A DNA stretch of 64,000 nt from an uncultured Bacteroidia bacterium (lineage in GTDB: Bacteria; Bacteroidota; Bacteroidia; Bacteroidales; UBA932): assembly GCA_902789245.1 (NCBI GenBank), contig CADAND010000011.1, positions 1 to 64,000 of the forward strand. Direction: 5' to 3'. This document shows positions 10,658 through 18,822 of this stretch, in pieces. Position numbers and translations under genes: made by a program. Numbering within the stretch: position 1 is the stretch's first letter; every line of letters begins with the position of its first letter. The notes beneath the pieces are model-generated. The model saw only the letters and a program-made list of their open reading frames with translations, did no database searches and had not been told where the DNA came from.

Positions 10658-11507
10658 TCTTGTAAACTACAAAGTTTTTGCTTTCGAGCGCGTTGTCAAG
10701 CAAGTCCCGTTCCAAACTGTTCATCAGATCATGTTTTCTCACGCTCATCAGGATATCGCGGATCTGCGGGGCGCAGTAGTCCAGCGGCGCGGGACCGCTG
10801 CGGCGGATGTCGCACACATAGGCGAACATCAGGTCGGCGCGGTCCGCCGGCTCGTACCGGATCGTGTTTCCCCACAGCAGGGACAGCAGTTGCGAATACT
10901 CCATGCCGAAGTACTTGGCCACATCGTTGGCGTCCATCCAGGTGTCCGAACTGTCAAACCAGCGCAGGGCCGTAGACTTGGCAAGCGTGTCCGCCCGCTG
11001 CACGTCATCGTACTCCTGCGAGGTCATCATCCTGAGGATGGCGTTGATGTTGGGCGAATCCTTCATCACATCCACGAAACGCAGCTTGAGCACCGGGCGT
11101 TTGAGTTCGAAATCCGACTTGTGCGCCTCGTAGTAGTTGCGGATCTGGTCATCCGTGACCAGGGTATCCAGCCGGTCGTTGATGTAGCGATGCTCGTAGC
11201 GGTATTTCAGCAGGGAGCGGCGGAAATTCTCCAGCTCTGCGCTCACGTCGAGCTCCTCCTTCGACAGCTCCCGCTCCGCCACGTCGAGGTAGAGCAGGTC
11301 CATCGCCCAGCTGTTGATGTACTGCTCCGCCAGGCGGGCGCTGTCCGCAGGGGAAACCAGGTTGGGGATGAAGCGCACCACTTCTGATTTGTGGAGCTTG
11401 TTCTTGCCGACTTTGGCCACCACCGGATCGTCATATACCAGCGACGTGATGGTGTGGCAGGACCCCAGCAGGGCCGGCAGCAGCAACAGTATGAGGATTT
11501 TCCGCAT
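10647..11507 (-). CDS. SurA-like lipoprotein, probable folding helper
   Basis: 286 residues from the ATG at 11507, chosen because it directly precedes a lipoprotein signal (MRKILILLLLPALLGSC). The body has the SurA N-domain pattern (KVGKNKLHKSEVVRFIP, AEQYINSWAMDLLYLDVAERELSKEE) but only a degenerate isomerase region, so I expect a chaperone-like rather than catalytic role. In many Bacteroidota such a gene sits just upstream of the parvulin gene, as here. A TATCTTTG box (minus strand, about 11514-11521) may be its promoter. Confidence 0.75.
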   Translation of the reverse strand: MRKILILLLLPALLGSCHTITSLVYDDPVVAKVGKNKLHKSEVVRFIPNLVSPADSARLAEQYINSWAMDLLYLDVAERELSKEELDVSAELENFRRSLLKYRYEHRYINDRLDTLVTDDQIRNYYEAHKSDFELKRPVLKLRFVDVMKDSPNINAILRMMTSQEYDDVQRADTLAKSTALRWFDSSDTWMDANDVAKYFGMEYSQLLSLLWGNTIRYEPADRADLMFAYVCDIRRSGPAPLDYCAPQIRDILMSVRKHDLMNSLERDLLDNALESKNFVVYKNEE

Positions 11508-11532
11508 ATTCAGCAAAGATAGCAATATTTTT

Positions 11533-11560
11533 GGAGATTCCGGATCAAGTCCGGAATGAC
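11533..11560. repeat. Dispersed palindromic repeat, copy 5, intergenic
   Basis: GGAGATTCCGGATCAAGTCC then GGAATGAC fills almost all of the gap between the SurA-like lipoprotein gene and dacB; it could form a hairpin after dacB in the RNA. Confidence 0.85.
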
Positions 11561-11562
11561 GC

Positions 11563-13086
11563 TCAGTTCTCTGCGGCGATGGCCTCGATCATGCTGTCGA
11601 GGATGGGCATCGCCTGGTAGGAAGAGGCCGTGCAATTGTTGGTCAGCAGCGAGAAGATGATGGTCTTTTTCGGGTCGCCGTCGGAAGCGAGGATGTAGCC
11701 GCTGAAGCAGCGTACGCCGTTCATGGATCCGCTCTTCATGTGGATGCGGTCCTTGAACTCCTGCAGCGCCTTGTCGAAGCGGGTCTCGAGCGTGCCCTTG
11801 GCTCCGGGCACCGGGAGCGAATTGAAATACGCATTCCAAACGGGCAGGGCCATCATTTTCCGCAGGAAGCGGACGAAGAAGTCGGGCGAGACGTAGTTCT
11901 TGCGGGACAGGCCGCTGCCGTCGAACTGGCGGCAGGCGCCGTCCGGTCGGAGGCCCAGCCGGCGCAGCCCCGCCTCGGCCGCCTCGTCCAGGTCGTCTTG
12001 CCGGGCGGTCTTGCCCATGTGCATGGCGACCGCCTTCAGGAGCGCTTCCGCATAGAAGTTGTCGCTCTCGCGGTTGGTGTCCGCGACGATGTCAGCGAGC
12101 GGAGCCGACCAGGCGCTGCCGGCAATCCGGATGCTGTCCGGCGCGGGCGCCTGCGAACGCGGGGCTCCGAGCTCCAGCGAGGTGCGGATCTCGCCCTGCT
12201 GCGTGATGTCGCCCCAGCCGCCGCTCACCTCAACGCCCTGCGAGCGAAGGAAATTGTGGAAATAGTAAGCACAGGTGAAGGCGCCGAAGGCATTCGAGCA
12301 CTCCAGGGTGTAGCCCCGGCGGTCGGCCGGGAAGGAGCCCGCGATCTCGCCCACGGGAACGAGCGTGGAGTTCACGTAGTAGAGCGTGTTCGAGGAGCGG
12401 GCCGCACCGGTGACGGTGTGGTTCTCGTAGTGCATCCAGGGCGTCTCGGGATACTGGACGCGGTAGTGCACCGAACTGCCCGCAGGCCCGGGGGTGATAT
12501 AGAAATTCTGCGCGTTCTCGAAGAAATTGAGACCGCTCGGGCCGGCGCCATAGTTGGTGCCCAGGTCGTCGAAACTCCAGCCCAGGTTCTGCGGCGTGTG
12601 GTCGTTGAAATGGCGGGGATCGCCGAGGACGCGGCCCTCGATGCGGCGGATGCCGGCGTCGCGCAGCAACTGCATCCACGTGCCGAAGGTCGGGCCGATC
12701 GCCGCCGTGCTCTCCGAGCGCGAACCCGTCGTGGGGTCGCCCCCGCCGAGGATGTACACATCCCCGTGCAGGGTGCCGTCCTCGATGGTGCCGGTATAGC
12801 CCAGACGCGTCTCAAAGCGGAAATTGGCACCCAGGATCTGCAGGGCCATGCCCGTGGTCAGCAACTTCACGTTGGAAGCCGGCACGAGTTTCTGGCGGTG
12901 GTTGACGGCCACGATCGTGTCGCCGTCCGCACGCACGGCCAGGACGCCGACAAGCGCGGAGCGGAGCGGCTCCTTCGCGCAAATCTCATCGATGGTCTTC
13001 TGCGCCTGGGTCGGGGGAATACCAGCAGTCGCGCTCCATGCCAGAAGCAGAAGCGCGACTGATATCAGGGTTTGGGCAATTCTCAT
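11563..13086 (-). CDS. dacB: D-alanyl-D-alanine carboxypeptidase/endopeptidase, PBP4 class (peptidase S13)
   Basis: 507 residues with signal peptide. The serine-peptidase motifs are present in order: SNVK (S71-x-x-K74), SDN in RESDNFYAEALLKA, and KSG in HMKSGSMNGVRCFSGYI. The long insertion between the first two motifs is typical of PBP4. It trims peptidoglycan cross-links and stem peptides in the periplasm. Its start overlaps the preceding small gene by four bases (ATGA), so the two are translationally coupled. Confidence 0.94.
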   Translation of the reverse strand: MRIAQTLISVALLLLAWSATAGIPPTQAQKTIDEICAKEPLRSALVGVLAVRADGDTIVAVNHRQKLVPASNVKLLTTGMALQILGANFRFETRLGYTGTIEDGTLHGDVYILGGGDPTTGSRSESTAAIGPTFGTWMQLLRDAGIRRIEGRVLGDPRHFNDHTPQNLGWSFDDLGTNYGAGPSGLNFFENAQNFYITPGPAGSSVHYRVQYPETPWMHYENHTVTGAARSSNTLYYVNSTLVPVGEIAGSFPADRRGYTLECSNAFGAFTCAYYFHNFLRSQGVEVSGGWGDITQQGEIRTSLELGAPRSQAPAPDSIRIAGSAWSAPLADIVADTNRESDNFYAEALLKAVAMHMGKTARQDDLDEAAEAGLRRLGLRPDGACRQFDGSGLSRKNYVSPDFFVRFLRKMMALPVWNAYFNSLPVPGAKGTLETRFDKALQEFKDRIHMKSGSMNGVRCFSGYILASDGDPKKTIIFSLLTNNCTASSYQAMPILDSMIEAIAAEN

Positions 13087-13364
13087 TTGACCGCGTCCTT
13101 CACAGCGGTGCTCAACTTGCTGTAAAGCTCGTCCGTCTTGGTGAGAACCTCCTTGCGAAGCTCGTTGAAGTGGTTCTTCTTCGAACCCTCGACCTTGGCG
13201 TTGACCTTGTCGCGAAGTTCGTTATAGAGGTCGATGGCCTCTTCCATCAGCTCGCTGACGTTCGCGTCAGTAACCTTGGGGTTGACGCAGGCGACCACGG
13301 AGCAGTCCTCCACAAAGGCGCTCAACACATACTCGATGTCCTTTTTGATGTCTCTTAAATTCAT
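13083..13364 (-). CDS. Conserved small helical protein, function unknown
   Basis: 93 residues, lysine- and glutamate-rich, predicted all-helical (MNLRDIKKDIEYVLSAFVED at the start, VKDAVK at the end), no signal peptide, no membrane segment. It looks like the short cytosolic proteins found across Bacteroidales ahead of other genes, but I do not recognise a named family. A TATCTTTG -7 box lies at 13387-13394 on the minus strand. Coupled to dacB by a 4-base overlap. Confidence 0.75.
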   Translation of the reverse strand: MNLRDIKKDIEYVLSAFVEDCSVVACVNPKVTDANVSELMEEAIDLYNELRDKVNAKVEGSKKNHFNELRKEVLTKTDELYSKLSTAVKDAVK

Positions 13365-13429
13365 AACTATTCAGTTTTATCGCCTGCAAAGATACGAATT
13401 ATTATTTGAATTTGCTTAAATTTGTCCAT

Positions 13430-14383
13430 ATGAAACGGACACTCCTCATCCTCGCGGCGCTGGTTCTTTCCATGGCCGCTTTCGCACAGACCTGGGACGG
13501 CCCGCAGTGGGCGGTCGTCAATTCGTCTTCCTGCTTCCTGCGGCTGAAGCCGGACTACGAATCCGGCAACGAGACGCAGTGCCTGATGGGCACGGTGCTG
13601 CGCGTCAAGGGCGCGGAGCGCTATTGGCGCCTGGTCGACGCCCCGGATTACAAGGATGTCTGGACGACTGAGCTCAACGTCGCCTTCATGGACGAAGCGG
13701 GCAAGGACGCCTGGATTGCCGCGCCGAAGTACATCTGCTGCGTGGAGTACACGCGCATCTACGCAGAGCCGTCCGTCACGGCGGGGCGCGTGGGTGATTT
13801 CACGCTCAACGACCTGGTCCGCAAGGGGACGGAGTCCCGCCGCGGCTGGGTACAGGTTTTCCTGCCCTCAGGCCGGGAGGGCTGGGTGCGCGCCTATGAG
13901 GTGATGGATCTCGACGAATGGGTCGCCGCCCGCGAAGCCACGCGCGAGAACCTGATCGGGACGGCCCGCCGCTTCCTCGGCACGCCCTACATGTGGGGCG
14001 GGGCGAGCATCAAGCACTTCGACTGCAGCGGATTCACGCAGTTCGTTTACCGCCAGTGCGGCATCGTCCTCCCCCGCAACGCGCGCGAACAGATCTACAC
14101 CGGCGAGGAAGTCCCTTACGACTTCGACCGGATGCTGCCCGGTGACCTGCTCTTCTACGGCACGCCCGCGACGGCGAAGAAGAAAATGGTGGTCGCCCAT
14201 GTGGCGATGTACTACGGGGACAAGAAGATCATCCACTCCTCCCAGGTCGTGCGCATCAGTTCCCTGACGCCCGACGGCGAGGACTTCTACGACCGCGAAC
14301 CGCTGGCTGTCCGACGGATTCTGGGCCACGTCGATACGGGTGAAGGAATCCGCAGCGTCGCAGCCCAGCCGTGGTATTATTAG
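13430..14383 (+). CDS. Secreted NlpC/P60 cell-wall peptidase with SH3-like domains
   Basis: 317 residues from the ATG at 13430, which starts a clear signal peptide (MKRTLLILAALVLSMAAFAQ). Two bacterial SH3-like domains (about 20-95 and 100-165) precede an NlpC/P60 domain (about 180-290). The catalytic cysteine is in HFDCSGFTQF, the histidine in VAHVAMYYG, and the third polar residue is the histidine of KIIHSSQ. Members cleave gamma-D-glutamyl-diamino-acid bonds in peptidoglycan peptides, like the YkfC and dipeptidyl-peptidase VI group. Transcribed alone, convergent with the DUF4252 gene. Confidence 0.93.
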   Translation: MKRTLLILAALVLSMAAFAQTWDGPQWAVVNSSSCFLRLKPDYESGNETQCLMGTVLRVKGAERYWRLVDAPDYKDVWTTELNVAFMDEAGKDAWIAAPKYICCVEYTRIYAEPSVTAGRVGDFTLNDLVRKGTESRRGWVQVFLPSGREGWVRAYEVMDLDEWVAAREATRENLIGTARRFLGTPYMWGGASIKHFDCSGFTQFVYRQCGIVLPRNAREQIYTGEEVPYDFDRMLPGDLLFYGTPATAKKKMVVAHVAMYYGDKKIIHSSQVVRISSLTPDGEDFYDREPLAVRRILGHVDTGEGIRSVAAQPWYY

Positions 14384-14386
14384 CGT

Positions 14387-14872
14387 TTATTTTCTCATCG
14401 CTTTCGAAAACAGTTCCTCGAAATCCTTGCGGGGCATCTGGCCGTCCAGGCAGATGAAAGTCACTTCACTGGCCTCGGCGGCAAGCATCACGAAGCCCTC
14501 GATGACCCTGTCGTTGCCGACGGTGTATATCCGGACGGTCTCGCCGGAGTCTTTGGCCTCCATCAGAAGCTCATACCTGCCGGAGTTGATGAAGCGCTCG
14601 GCATCGGCGCGCAGGGAGCCGTTGATGGCCGCGTTCTCGCTGTTGAGAATGTACAGGCCCGTGAGCGAGCGGATGACGGGCGTGAGGTTGACGTTCTCCT
14701 GCCCGACTTCCAGGTCGGGGATCTGTCCGATCATGCGGAACATGGCCGGGGAGACATAGACGGCGGAGACGTTCTCCGCGTCGGAGTATTTCTGGTAGAT
14801 GCTCTTGCCGTTCTGGGCGAAGGCGGAGAAGCTGAGCAGCAGGGCTGCAAAAAGGATGATTATGCGTTTCAT
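14387..14872 (-). CDS. DUF4252 secreted protein
   Basis: 161 residues. Signal peptide (MKRIIILFAALLLSFSAFAQ) followed by a single DUF4252 domain (KYSDAENVSAVYVSPAMFRM, then the VRIYTVGNDRVIEGFVMLA core). Last gene of the ECF-sigma cassette, coupled to the anti-sigma-like gene by a 4-base overlap. DUF4252 proteins commonly accompany ECF sigma factors in Bacteroidota; their biochemical role is not established. Confidence 0.85.
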   Translation of the reverse strand: MKRIIILFAALLLSFSAFAQNGKSIYQKYSDAENVSAVYVSPAMFRMIGQIPDLEVGQENVNLTPVIRSLTGLYILNSENAAINGSLRADAERFINSGRYELLMEAKDSGETVRIYTVGNDRVIEGFVMLAAEASEVTFICLDGQMPRKDFEELFSKAMRK

Positions 14873-15255
14873 TTCTGGATCTTGTTAAGGGTGTTGTAAG
14901 GCATGTCGGCGGTCTGCTCCGCGTCGCGGACGATATCCAGGCCGACGGACATTTTCTCGGAAATGGTCTGGAAGGCCTTTTCCACTTCTGCGTAAGCCAG
15001 GAGCGGGTCGTCGAAGGTGTCCTTCGGGCCGCGCTGCGGCAGCACGACCAGGGCTGCCGCAGCAGCCGCCACGGCCAGCGAGGCGTAGGGAATCCAGCGG
15101 GCCGGGCGGGGCCGGGCGGCCTGCGCGAGTTCGCGGGCGGCCAGGGCCTGCCGCAGGCGGCGCTCCAACCCGTCAGGGACGGGGGCGGCGGTCTCCGCTG
15201 CCTTCATCTCCAGCTCTTCGAGGCTGAGGTTTTCTATTTCTTCGAGGGTCTTCAT
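14869..15255 (-). CDS. Single-pass membrane protein, probable anti-sigma factor
   Basis: 128 residues: an acidic/helical cytoplasmic N-terminus (about 1-55), one membrane segment (about 56-78, WIPYASLAVAAAAAALVVL) and a short periplasmic tail. Size, topology and its place directly after an ECF sigma gene (4-base overlap) suggest it holds the sigma factor at the membrane. No named anti-sigma domain is recognisable, so this is inference from context. Confidence 0.65.
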   Translation of the reverse strand: MKTLEEIENLSLEELEMKAAETAAPVPDGLERRLRQALAARELAQAARPRPARWIPYASLAVAAAAAALVVLPQRGPKDTFDDPLLAYAEVEKAFQTISEKMSVGLDIVRDAEQTADMPYNTLNKIQK

Positions 15256-15731
15256 ATCACATTTCTTATTTTTCGGCGCGCTTGCGAAAGCAGCACGCGA
15301 AGGGTCAATTGATTCATTCCGGTACGCTCCGCGATCTCCTCGTAGGAGAGCCCGTCCAGGGTCCGGAGCGTGAGCACTTCGCGCTGCCTGTCAGGCAGCG
15401 ACTTGATGGCGTCCAGGACCTTGGCGAGGCGCTCTTTTTCGTCCACCGCTTCGTCCTGGCGGCCGGGCCATTCCGGCTCGGGCAGGACGGCGGGCGTCTC
15501 CATTTTCCGGCTGCGCCGGATGCGGTCCAGGCAGAGGTTGCGCAGCACCCGGATACCATACCCCTTGGGGTTGCGGATGCCGTCCAGCGCATCCCGTCCG
15601 CTCCAGAGTTTCAGGAACAGTTCCTGCACGGCGTCCTCCGCTTCGGCCTCATCCTCCAGGATGTAGAAGGCCACGCGGTAGAACTCCCCGGCGAGGGAAA
15701 GCCACTCGTTCTGGAAGCGCGCGTTCGTCAT
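15252..15731 (-). CDS. ECF-type RNA polymerase sigma factor
   Basis: 159 residues. Region 2 (about 10-75, with YILEDEAEAEDAVQELFLKLW) and region 4 (about 100-158, LPDRQREVLTLRTLDGLSYEEIAERTGMN) are both typical of the sigma-70 ECF class. It should direct RNA polymerase to its own cassette and unknown targets in response to an envelope signal relayed by the adjacent membrane protein. Overlaps both neighbours by four bases. Confidence 0.95.
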   Translation of the reverse strand: MTNARFQNEWLSLAGEFYRVAFYILEDEAEAEDAVQELFLKLWSGRDALDGIRNPKGYGIRVLRNLCLDRIRRSRKMETPAVLPEPEWPGRQDEAVDEKERLAKVLDAIKSLPDRQREVLTLRTLDGLSYEEIAERTGMNQLTLRVLLSQARRKIRNVI

Positions 15732-16231
15732 TGGGCTGCGATTTTACCGATCACGTCCAGGGGAAGGGTGCCGAACATGCAGATCAGCGCGCAGTCGCTG
15801 GGCGAATGGAAAACAATGTCCCGCACCAGGCCCGTGGCGTCGTCCAGGACGCCGAAGATCTGCACTTTCTCGCCATCGTCCTTGACTTCCATCAAAATCT
15901 CGCGCTTACCCAGTATGCTGGAAAGGCGACGGTTCACCCGCTCGCGGACCTCGGGAGCAGCGCTCTCGTATTCCATCACGGTCACGCCCTTGATGCCGCG
16001 CAGCGCCTGGCGGATCTCGCGCAGGTCGTCGTCGTTGTCATCGACATGGACGGCGACGCCCTTGACCAGGGCCGTACCGAGCCATCCCAGACGCATCACC
16101 TCGACGCCGTCGCAGTGGCGGAATTCGGACACAACGGAAGCCACCTCCCGCTGGGAGACATTCTTCTTGTTCGGCCGCGCGGCGGAGGCCGTCAGCGGCT
16201 CAAACGAATTATCGGAGCCGCGGCGAAGCAA
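15728..16231 (-). CDS. DUF4252 protein, first gene of the ECF cassette, start uncertain
   Basis: About 167 residues if started at the TTG at 16231. The DUF4252 pattern is evident (VVSEFRHCDGVEVMRLGWLG ... VQIFGVLDDATGLVRDIVF). There is no in-frame ATG before residue about 46 and no good signal peptide, whereas its paralogue three genes later has both. An in-frame stop lies at about 16265-16267. Either it starts at TTG or the 5' end has been altered. A stem-loop (16209-16240) overlaps the presumed start. Confidence 0.7.
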   Translation of the reverse strand: MLRRGSDNSFEPLTASAARPNKKNVSQREVASVVSEFRHCDGVEVMRLGWLGTALVKGVAVHVDDNDDDLREIRQALRGIKGVTVMEYESAAPEVRERVNRRLSSILGKREILMEVKDDGEKVQIFGVLDDATGLVRDIVFHSPSDCALICMFGTLPLDVIGKIAAQ

Positions 16232-16240
16232 CTCCGATAA
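16209..16240 (-). promoter_or_regulatory. Stem-loop at the start of the ECF cassette
   Basis: Perfect 9-bp inverted repeat TTATCGGAG/CTCCGATAA with a 14-base loop, covering the first codons of the DUF4252 gene and lying just after the candidate promoter. It could hide the start region in RNA or serve as an operator. Confidence 0.5.
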
Positions 16241-16243
16241 TAA

Positions 16244-16269
16244 GACGAATATCGTACCAAAATGTTAAA
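16244..16269 (-). promoter_or_regulatory. Candidate ECF-sigma-dependent promoter
   Basis: On the minus strand TTTAAC (16264-16269), 16 bases, CGTC (16244-16247). An AAC-type -35 with a CGTC-type -10 at this spacing is characteristic of ECF-driven promoters, unlike the TTTG/TAnnTTTG promoters used elsewhere in the window. This suggests the cassette controls itself. Confidence 0.45.
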
Positions 16270-16277
16270 CACTTTTT

Positions 16278-16774
16278 TTATACCGGGTCGGGAAGGATGA
16301 TGACCACGGTGCCCAGCTTGACGCGGGACTTCAGGTCGAGGATATCCTCGTTGCGCAGGCGGATGCAGCCTTCCGTGGCGCCGGGAAGGGGGTTCCGTGG
16401 ATGCCGATGTCCCGGTAGCCCGGCACATCCAGGCGCAGGAACCAGGGGCCGTAGGCGTCCTTGACGGGGCCTTTACCGTCCTTGAAGTCGTGCGAGAGGC
16501 CCTTGGCGTTGAGCAGCTCGTTGATCTTGAAGGTGCCTTCCGGGGTCTTGTGGTCGCCGCGGACCTTCTTGGGGCCGTAGTTGATGGCGCAGGAGATGCC
16601 ATACTCCTTGATGGCCGCACCTTGCGCGTCCACAAGCGTGAGTTTGAGCGCCTCCTTGTCGACGACGATGAACGGGGCGGAATCCACCTGGTCAAGATAC
16701 TTCGCGAACGGGGCCTGTGCCCGGACGCCCAGCGCCGGCAGCAGGGCCAGCAAAAGGATAAGGACTTTCTTCAT
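16278..16774 (-). pseudogene. L,D-transpeptidase (YkuD domain), disrupted by one frameshift
   Basis: From ATG 16774 the frame reads a signal peptide (MKKVLILLLALLPALGVRAQ) and most of a YkuD domain up to GIHGTPFP, then goes off frame near 16380-16395. Shifting by one base restores GATEGCIRLRNEDILDLKSR and ends at a stop at 16278, giving the full expected catalytic HGT...EGCIRL signature with its cysteine. One base is missing in a stretch of C and G runs. The intact enzyme would form 3-3 cross-links or attach proteins in peptidoglycan. A recent mutation and an assembly error are equally possible. Confidence 0.85.
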
Positions 16775-16810
16775 AACAGGGACAAAGATAATCAATATCC
16801 CGGAAAAATA

Positions 16811-17659
16811 TCAAACGGGCATCGCCCCCTTGCGGGAGCAAACGAAGGCGGCGGTATCGCTCGCCAGCCGCTGGGCGTCCGCAAGCGAATCGCCCCGCAG
16901 ATACGCCACCACGAAGGCGGCGGTGAAGGAGTCGCCGGCGCCGACGGTGTCCACGACGACGGCCTCGCCGGCCGTCTGCGGGATGACCGCCTCCGGCGTG
17001 ATGACCTCGCTCCCCTGCGGTCCGCGGGTCAGGATGACCAGCCGCAGGCCGTAGCGCGCGATCAGCGCCCGGCAGGCCGCCGTGTCGTCATCGCTCAGGC
17101 CGAACAAGCCGGCCACGGTACGGATCTCCTCGTCGTTGATCTTGAGGATATCCGCCAGCTGCAAGGACTCTTCCAGGACTTCCCGGGAGTAGTAATGCTG
17201 CCGCAGGTTGATGTCGAACACCTTCAGGCAGTCCGGCCGCGCGGCGCGCAGGAAACGCAGCACGGACGCGCGGGAAGCCATGCGCTGCACCAGCGAACCG
17301 AAGCAGACCGCGTCCGCGCGCTGCGCGAGCGCCTCCATCTCCGGCGTGAACGGAATGTTGTCCCAGGCCACGCCTTCCTTGATGTTGTAGCTCGGCACGC
17401 CCCGCGCGTCGAGCGTCACCTCAACGGTCCCGGTCGGCTGCCCGACCACGGAAATGATATGATGCAGGCCCTTCCCGTCCACGATATCCAGGATCTCGCG
17501 GCCGAGCGGGTCGTCGCCGACGGCGCTGACCGCCCAGCCCTCTTCGCCGAGGCGCTGCGCGTGGTAGGCGAAGTTGGCCGGAGCCCCGCCGAGGGCCTTG
17601 CCCGAGGGGAGCATGTCCCAGAGGATCTCCCCGAGGCCCACAATTACTTTCTTGCTCAT
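16811..17659 (-). CDS. PfkB-family sugar kinase, fructokinase-like
   Basis: 282 residues. N-terminal GEILWDMLPSGKALGGAPANFAYH carries the substrate-binding glycine motif, and the C-terminal DTVGAGDSFTAAF is the PfkB signature with the catalytic aspartate. Close in pattern to bacterial fructokinases. Last gene of the arabinan/arabinoxylan operon, overlapping the permease gene by four bases, so it probably phosphorylates the sugar that permease imports. Exact sugar not determinable by eye. Confidence 0.88.
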   Translation of the reverse strand: MSKKVIVGLGEILWDMLPSGKALGGAPANFAYHAQRLGEEGWAVSAVGDDPLGREILDIVDGKGLHHIISVVGQPTGTVEVTLDARGVPSYNIKEGVAWDNIPFTPEMEALAQRADAVCFGSLVQRMASRASVLRFLRAARPDCLKVFDINLRQHYYSREVLEESLQLADILKINDEEIRTVAGLFGLSDDDTAACRALIARYGLRLVILTRGPQGSEVITPEAVIPQTAGEAVVVDTVGAGDSFTAAFVVAYLRGDSLADAQRLASDTAAFVCSRKGAMPV

Positions 17660-18819
17660 GCTGTTTTCTCTTTAAGGAAACGCGCGGCCAGACACACCAG
17701 GTACGCCACGCCCATGCTGATCACGATCACGGAACCAGTCTGCGTGCCCATCGCGTCGGACAGGATGCCCATCAGCAGCGGAAAGACGGTACCGCCGATG
17801 ATGCCCATCACCATCAGGCCGGACATCTCATTGCTCCGCTCGGGCAGGTAGTACAGCGCCCGCGAGAAGACCATCGAGAAGATGTTGGAGTTGCCGAAGC
17901 CCACCAGCGCGATGGCCACGTACAGCCCGGCGAGGCTGCGGCACACGAACAGGCCGATCATCGACAGGACCATCAGGCACACGCTCACCGCGAAGAACTT
18001 CTTCAGCGGGAACTTTGCCAGGATGAAAGAGCCGGACAGGCAGCCCAGGGTGCGGAACAGGAAATAGATGCTCGTCGCGATGCCCGCTTTCTCCAGCGGC
18101 AGCGCGAGGCGCTCCATGATGATCTTCGGCGCGCAGGTGTTCACGCCGACATCGATGCCCACATGGGCCACGATGCCGAGGAAGAGCAGCAGCACGGAGC
18201 CGTCGCCCAGCAGCTTGAGGCAGTCGATGAAACTCGACGTCTTGTCTTTCGGGATCTCCTCCTCGATCTTCGTCAGGCTTAGGTAGACGATGGCGATGAG
18301 CGCGAAGACCAGGAAGATCGGATACAGCAGCCGCCAGTTGCCGAACTGCAGCGAGGCCCAGCTCGCCAGGATCGGCGCGATGAACGAGGCGATGGCCTTG
18401 ACGAACTGCCCGAAGGTCAGCGTGCTGGCGAATTTCTCGCCGCTGACGATGCAGGACGCGAGCGGATTGAGCGACACCTGCATCAGCGTGTTCCCGATGC
18501 CCAGCAGGCAAAACGACGCCAGCAGCACGGGATAATTGTAGCCGCACAGCGGCAGGATCAGCGCCACGGCCGTGACCACGAGGCTAAGAAGCACGGTCTT
18601 CCGCTTGCCGATCCGATTCATCAGCAGGCCCGTCGGAACGGACAGCAGGAAAAACCACAGGAACACCATCGAAGGCAGGAAATTCGCCATCGTATCGGAC
18701 AGCGCAAAGTCCGCCTTCACGTAGTTGGTCGCCGTGCCCACCATGTCCACGAATCCCATCGTGAAAAAGGCGATCATGACCGGCACCAGTTTGGCCACAT
18801 TGGATTGTTTGGATGCCAT
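17656..18819 (-). CDS. Sugar permease of the MFS, FucP/FHS-like
   Basis: 387 residues, about 12 membrane helices, no signal peptide. Features such as FFTMGFVDMVGTATNYVKADF in helix 1 and GIGNTLMQVSLNPL in helix 4 resemble the fucose/glucose/galactose:H+ symporter subgroup that is common in Bacteroidota. Located between esterase genes and the kinase in a tightly packed operon (gap of three bases upstream, 4-base overlap downstream), so it likely imports the monosaccharide released by these enzymes. Confidence 0.85.
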   Translation of the reverse strand: MASKQSNVAKLVPVMIAFFTMGFVDMVGTATNYVKADFALSDTMANFLPSMVFLWFFLLSVPTGLLMNRIGKRKTVLLSLVVTAVALILPLCGYNYPVLLASFCLLGIGNTLMQVSLNPLASCIVSGEKFASTLTFGQFVKAIASFIAPILASWASLQFGNWRLLYPIFLVFALIAIVYLSLTKIEEEIPKDKTSSFIDCLKLLGDGSVLLLFLGIVAHVGIDVGVNTCAPKIIMERLALPLEKAGIATSIYFLFRTLGCLSGSFILAKFPLKKFFAVSVCLMVLSMIGLFVCRSLAGLYVAIALVGFGNSNIFSMVFSRALYYLPERSNEMSGLMVMGIIGGTVFPLLMGILSDAMGTQTGSVIVISMGVAYLVCLAARFLKEKTA

Positions 18820-18822
18820 AGG

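Noticed and set aside
13405-13424. TTTG and TAAATTTG boxes before the NlpC/P60 gene
   Set aside because: Spacing between boxes is far too short, and the -7 box sits only six bases before the fixed start codon, so the match is probably chance in AT-rich DNA.
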